In this document: one piece after another, positions 62,198 through 64,000 of the stretch
How the letters are laid out: every line of letters begins with the position of its first letter
How positions within the stretch are numbered: position 1 is the stretch's first letter
NCBI GenBank assembly: GCA_017394865.1
Contig: JAFPWT010000006.1
Span: 62,001-126,000, forward strand
DNA length: 64,000 nucleotides
Source of the DNA: Bacteroidales bacterium
GTDB taxonomy: Bacteria > Bacteroidota > Bacteroidia > Bacteroidales > F082
Direction: 5' to 3'
Translations under genes and position numbers: made by a program
The notes under the pieces: generated by a model
What the model saw: only the letters and a program-made list of their open reading frames with translations
Told to the model about the DNA's origin: nothing
Databases searched by the model: none

Positions 62198-62278
62198 ATG
62201 GGGTTTTTCATCAATGTCGGAAACGCTGGGTTCCAAAGAGTCCTCAACAGCGAGTATGTGTGGGACCTCTATGGATAG
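62198..62278 (+). pseudogene. 5' remnant of a DUF1703-type AAA-ATPase gene
   Basis: 26 codons: MGFFINVGNAGFQRVLNSEY then VWDLYG and a stop. The first 20 residues match the conserved start of AAA-ATPase-like/DUF1703 proteins of Bacteroidota (usually ...GNxGFxxxxNGEYVDKTGLI). The match breaks after EYV, where the fimbrillin-like ORF begins on the other strand: a deletion or insertion junction. Confidence 0.65.
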
Positions 62279-62973
62279 CTAAAGGTTCCCAAGTCGTATA
62301 TCTTGCCGGCCTCGAAGGTGACGTTTGATTTCGTCTTTTGTTTAAAAGGCGTATATTTACGATACTCAAACGCGCTAACACTGAATTCGTCGTATTCACC
62401 CGGGGCGATGCATATATACAAAACTTTATCACTCGCCATGATAGAATGAGAATAGTCACCACTAGCACCAACATTTATAGTATTGACGGGCTCGGGGTTC
62501 GATGAGATTAGTTCTCCTGTTGAGGTGTCGAGCTCAAACGTTCCTGCCAGATTTCCACCAAATGCCAATATTCTAAAATAACCAACCCAAGCACCAGTTG
62601 CACGGATTTTCAGGATGGCGCACAGGTTGTGGAACTGAAGGCTCTCGCCTTCTGTTACGGCGTATGCAAGGGGGGCAGCTGGGTCCCATGATGCTCTAAG
62701 GCCTCCGCTTCCGCTCCCCCAATTATCGCTCCACTGGTAATCGGGAATTGTCACGCCTGAGATGAAGTCGACGTCGAGGGTAATGTTGTCATCTCTGAAA
62801 GGACTGATGGCATAGAACCCGTTGTCGTTCGCAGCTGCACCGGAGAAGGTAGCCGTTGCGCCGCCCGATGCGGTGGTGAACCGCTTTTTTGAGTTCTTGG
62901 TGCTGAGGATGCTAATTTGATCGCCGGCGGAAAAGCTTACTTCCATTGTGTAGGGGTCAAGCGTGGTGCGCAC
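62269..62973 (-). pseudogene. N-terminally truncated fimbrillin-like protein
   Basis: Up to 234 residues (GTG 62973, or ATG 62946). EVSFSAGDQISILSTKN, ATATFSGAAANDNGFYAISPF and FHNLCAILKI follow the Mfa/fimbrillin (FimA-like) N-terminal domain pattern. FEAGKIYDLGTFSYP resembles the end of such proteins (YTFNLT-like strand). There is no signal peptide or lipobox; the upstream frame stays open but reads unlike a fimbrillin (HAPFLRPVHAEIYRC). The 3' end overlaps the ATPase remnant by 10 bp. Probably a rearranged fragment, though expression cannot be excluded. Confidence 0.55.
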
Positions 62974-63226
62974 TTGTTCCTCAACGTGGTGGAATAGGTG
63001 GCGTTGGCATCGGTATATTTCTGCGTGGACTGGCCGTAGGAAAGGATGGGCACCATTGTCGGATGCCTACGGCATCCCATATCCACACATCCACATCATC
63101 CGCATGTCTACGTCATCCATACGTCCACACATCCATATCATTCATACGTCCATGTCAACATTGGGCCCCGTAGGGGCCATACAACGGTAGCCAGCCATTT
63201 CAATGGCTGGCTTTCGTCATATGATA
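62974..63226. other. Repeat-rich intergenic region
   Basis: 63065-63155 is a degenerate series of ATCCACACATCC, CATACGTCC and ATGTC-type units. It is followed by two hairpins before the receptor's stop codon. I see no gene here beyond unsupported open frames. Confidence 0.5.
63164..63212. repeat. Two hairpins downstream of the receptor gene
   Basis: GGCCCC-GTA-GGGGCC (63164-63178) and AGCCAGCCATT-TC-AATGGCTGGCT (63189-63212). They follow the stop of the minus-strand receptor and could end its transcript. The AGCCAGCCATT palindrome looks like a REP-type unit. Confidence 0.7.
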
Positions 63227-64000
63227 TCACATCCCACCCATGCCCTGCGGGGCACCTTGTGAGTCATCGGCGCCTTGTTTGGCCATCTGTTCGAGTTCCA
63301 TCTTACCGAAGCGGAAGGTCACACCGACTGAGACGCTACGGCTGTTGTATTTGGAGCTGGAAATGGATTCCACGTATGGGCTGTAGTTGCTCTCGCCCCA
63401 TCGGTTGGTATTGAAAATATCGTTGGCGTTGACAAAGACCGACATCTTACGGTCGAAGAAATCAGCCTTGAGGCCGGCGTTGACACCGAAACGGGAACCC
63501 CACTCGTAAAAGAGAGAAGGCGTAGGCGAGCTATAGTAACTCGAAGCCGTCACCTCCAGCCTATTCCACAACTTCGTCCAGAGATTCAAGCTGAAAGCAT
63601 AGGCCCAGTCATTGAACTTGTACTCTTGTCCGCCAAACACCGTTTCAATATCCGAATTGTAGAGGTTGGCAGAGAAACGCAAGTTGAAGAAGCCGCTCGG
63701 GCGGTACATCATGTTGCAGGAAATGCCCAGCTGTTGGGTCTTGCCCACGTTGACGGGATAGCTGTAAGGCACCACACGGCCATATAAAGGATGATAGACG
63801 GACATTTGTATCGTGCTGACCTCGTTCGACTTGCCACGATAGTAGGCGGACAAGCCCACCGATCCGAAGTTCATGAAATACTTGGTCCAACCTGCCTCAA
63901 CCGAATTGGTATAAACACGGTCTAGGTTGGGGTTGCCCGTACTGAACTCGTCCTCATCGTAGAGGGGGAAGCTGCTCAGCGAATTCGCATCGGGAGCGGC
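63227..64000 (-). CDS. C-terminal part of an outer-membrane beta-barrel TonB-dependent receptor
   Basis: Open to the right edge; 257 residues visible. SFPLYDEDEFSTGNPNLDRV near the edge is the typical GNPxL landmark of the OMP_b-brl_3 (PF14905) receptor family, followed by barrel strands (GSVGLSAYYRGKSNEV, YSYPVNVGKTQQLGIS, DRKMSVFVNANDIFNTNRW). It ends with a Gln/Met/Gly-rich tail (QGAPQGMGGM) after the last strand VSVGVTFRFGKM, an extension beyond the usual terminal aromatic residue. Substrate unknown; plug and signal peptide lie outside the window. Confidence 0.85.
   Translation of the reverse strand, partial: AAPDANSLSSFPLYDEDEFSTGNPNLDRVYTNSVEAGWTKYFMNFGSVGLSAYYRGKSNEVSTIQMSVYHPLYGRVVPYSYPVNVGKTQQLGISCNMMYRPSGFFNLRFSANLYNSDIETVFGGQEYKFNDWAYAFSLNLWTKLWNRLEVTASSYYSSPTPSLFYEWGSRFGVNAGLKADFFDRKMSVFVNANDIFNTNRWGESNYSPYVESISSSKYNSRSVSVGVTFRFGKMELEQMAKQGADDSQGAPQGMGGM

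Noticed and set aside
63065-63155. Possible CRISPR array or tandem satellite
   Set aside because: Units are short, unequal and not separated by unique spacers of constant length.
1-64000. tRNA, rRNA or intact insertion sequence
   Set aside because: I found no cloverleaf-like segment, rRNA-like conserved stretch or transposase motif by eye; a tRNAscan and ISfinder search would settle this.

Overview
The window comes from a Bacteroidota (Bacteroidales-type) anaerobe. The evidence is: many secreted proteins ending in type IX secretion system (T9SS) type A sorting domains; gingipain-type C25 peptidases; TonB-dependent receptors; a fimbrillin-like fragment; TAnnTTTG-type -7 promoter boxes in front of most transcription units; and anaerobic enzymes such as indolepyruvate:ferredoxin oxidoreductase and an oxaloacetate-decarboxylase-type carboxyltransferase. 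I could not fix the genus. I saw no rRNA, tRNA, CRISPR array or intact transposon.

Layout. 1-9 kb: three tandem C25 cysteine peptidases with T9SS tails (the first truncated by the window edge). 9-15 kb: a tightly packed + strand run of a beta-CASP metallohydrolase, a zinc-ribbon membrane protein, hisS, hutH and two small membrane proteins. 14.9-20 kb, minus strand: iorA-iorB-M23 peptidase, then a secreted amidase. 20-28 kb: a TonB-dependent receptor with a CpcT-like secreted protein, then minus-strand alpha-L-fucosidase, an outer-membrane barrel with a carboxyltransferase lacking the biotin lysine, and a YitT transporter. 28-34 kb: a ParE-type toxin-antitoxin pair, a YgiQ radical SAM protein, a lipoprotein nicotinamidase, a PTS IIC-like protein, recX and a membrane LytTR regulator. 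34-37.7 kb, minus strand: fabH-fabF-fabZ-acpP-fabG. 38 kb: a membrane-anchored AraC-type regulator.

39-62.3 kb is the accessory and most unusual part. Three giant repeat-rich surface proteins (2504, 1235 and 1877 residues) share a C-terminal module of roughly 370-400 residues and alternate with three ATPases of the archaeal-ATPase/DUF234 or AAA_14/DUF4143 type that carry C-terminal PD-(D/E)XK-like motifs. Around them lie: a mini-gene made of a signal segment plus the last part of the shared module; an orphan signal-peptide ORF coupled by ATGA to the second giant; a small signal-peptide/TM protein with two decayed copies; the first codons of a fourth ATPase family; palindromes; and operator-like direct repeats. 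The right end holds a truncated fimbrillin-like ORF and the C-terminal part of an outer-membrane receptor.

Two short repeat families cross gene boundaries. A 28-bp palindrome (GTAGAGACG arms) stands between genes as a terminator-like hairpin touching the next promoter, but also lies in frame inside the shared C-terminal module of the giants. A heptamer-like purine/pyrimidine repeat forms the end of fabF, the apparent start of the PTS IIC gene, and 11 residues of the first giant. Both suggest active sequence turnover with new coding sequence made from repeats.
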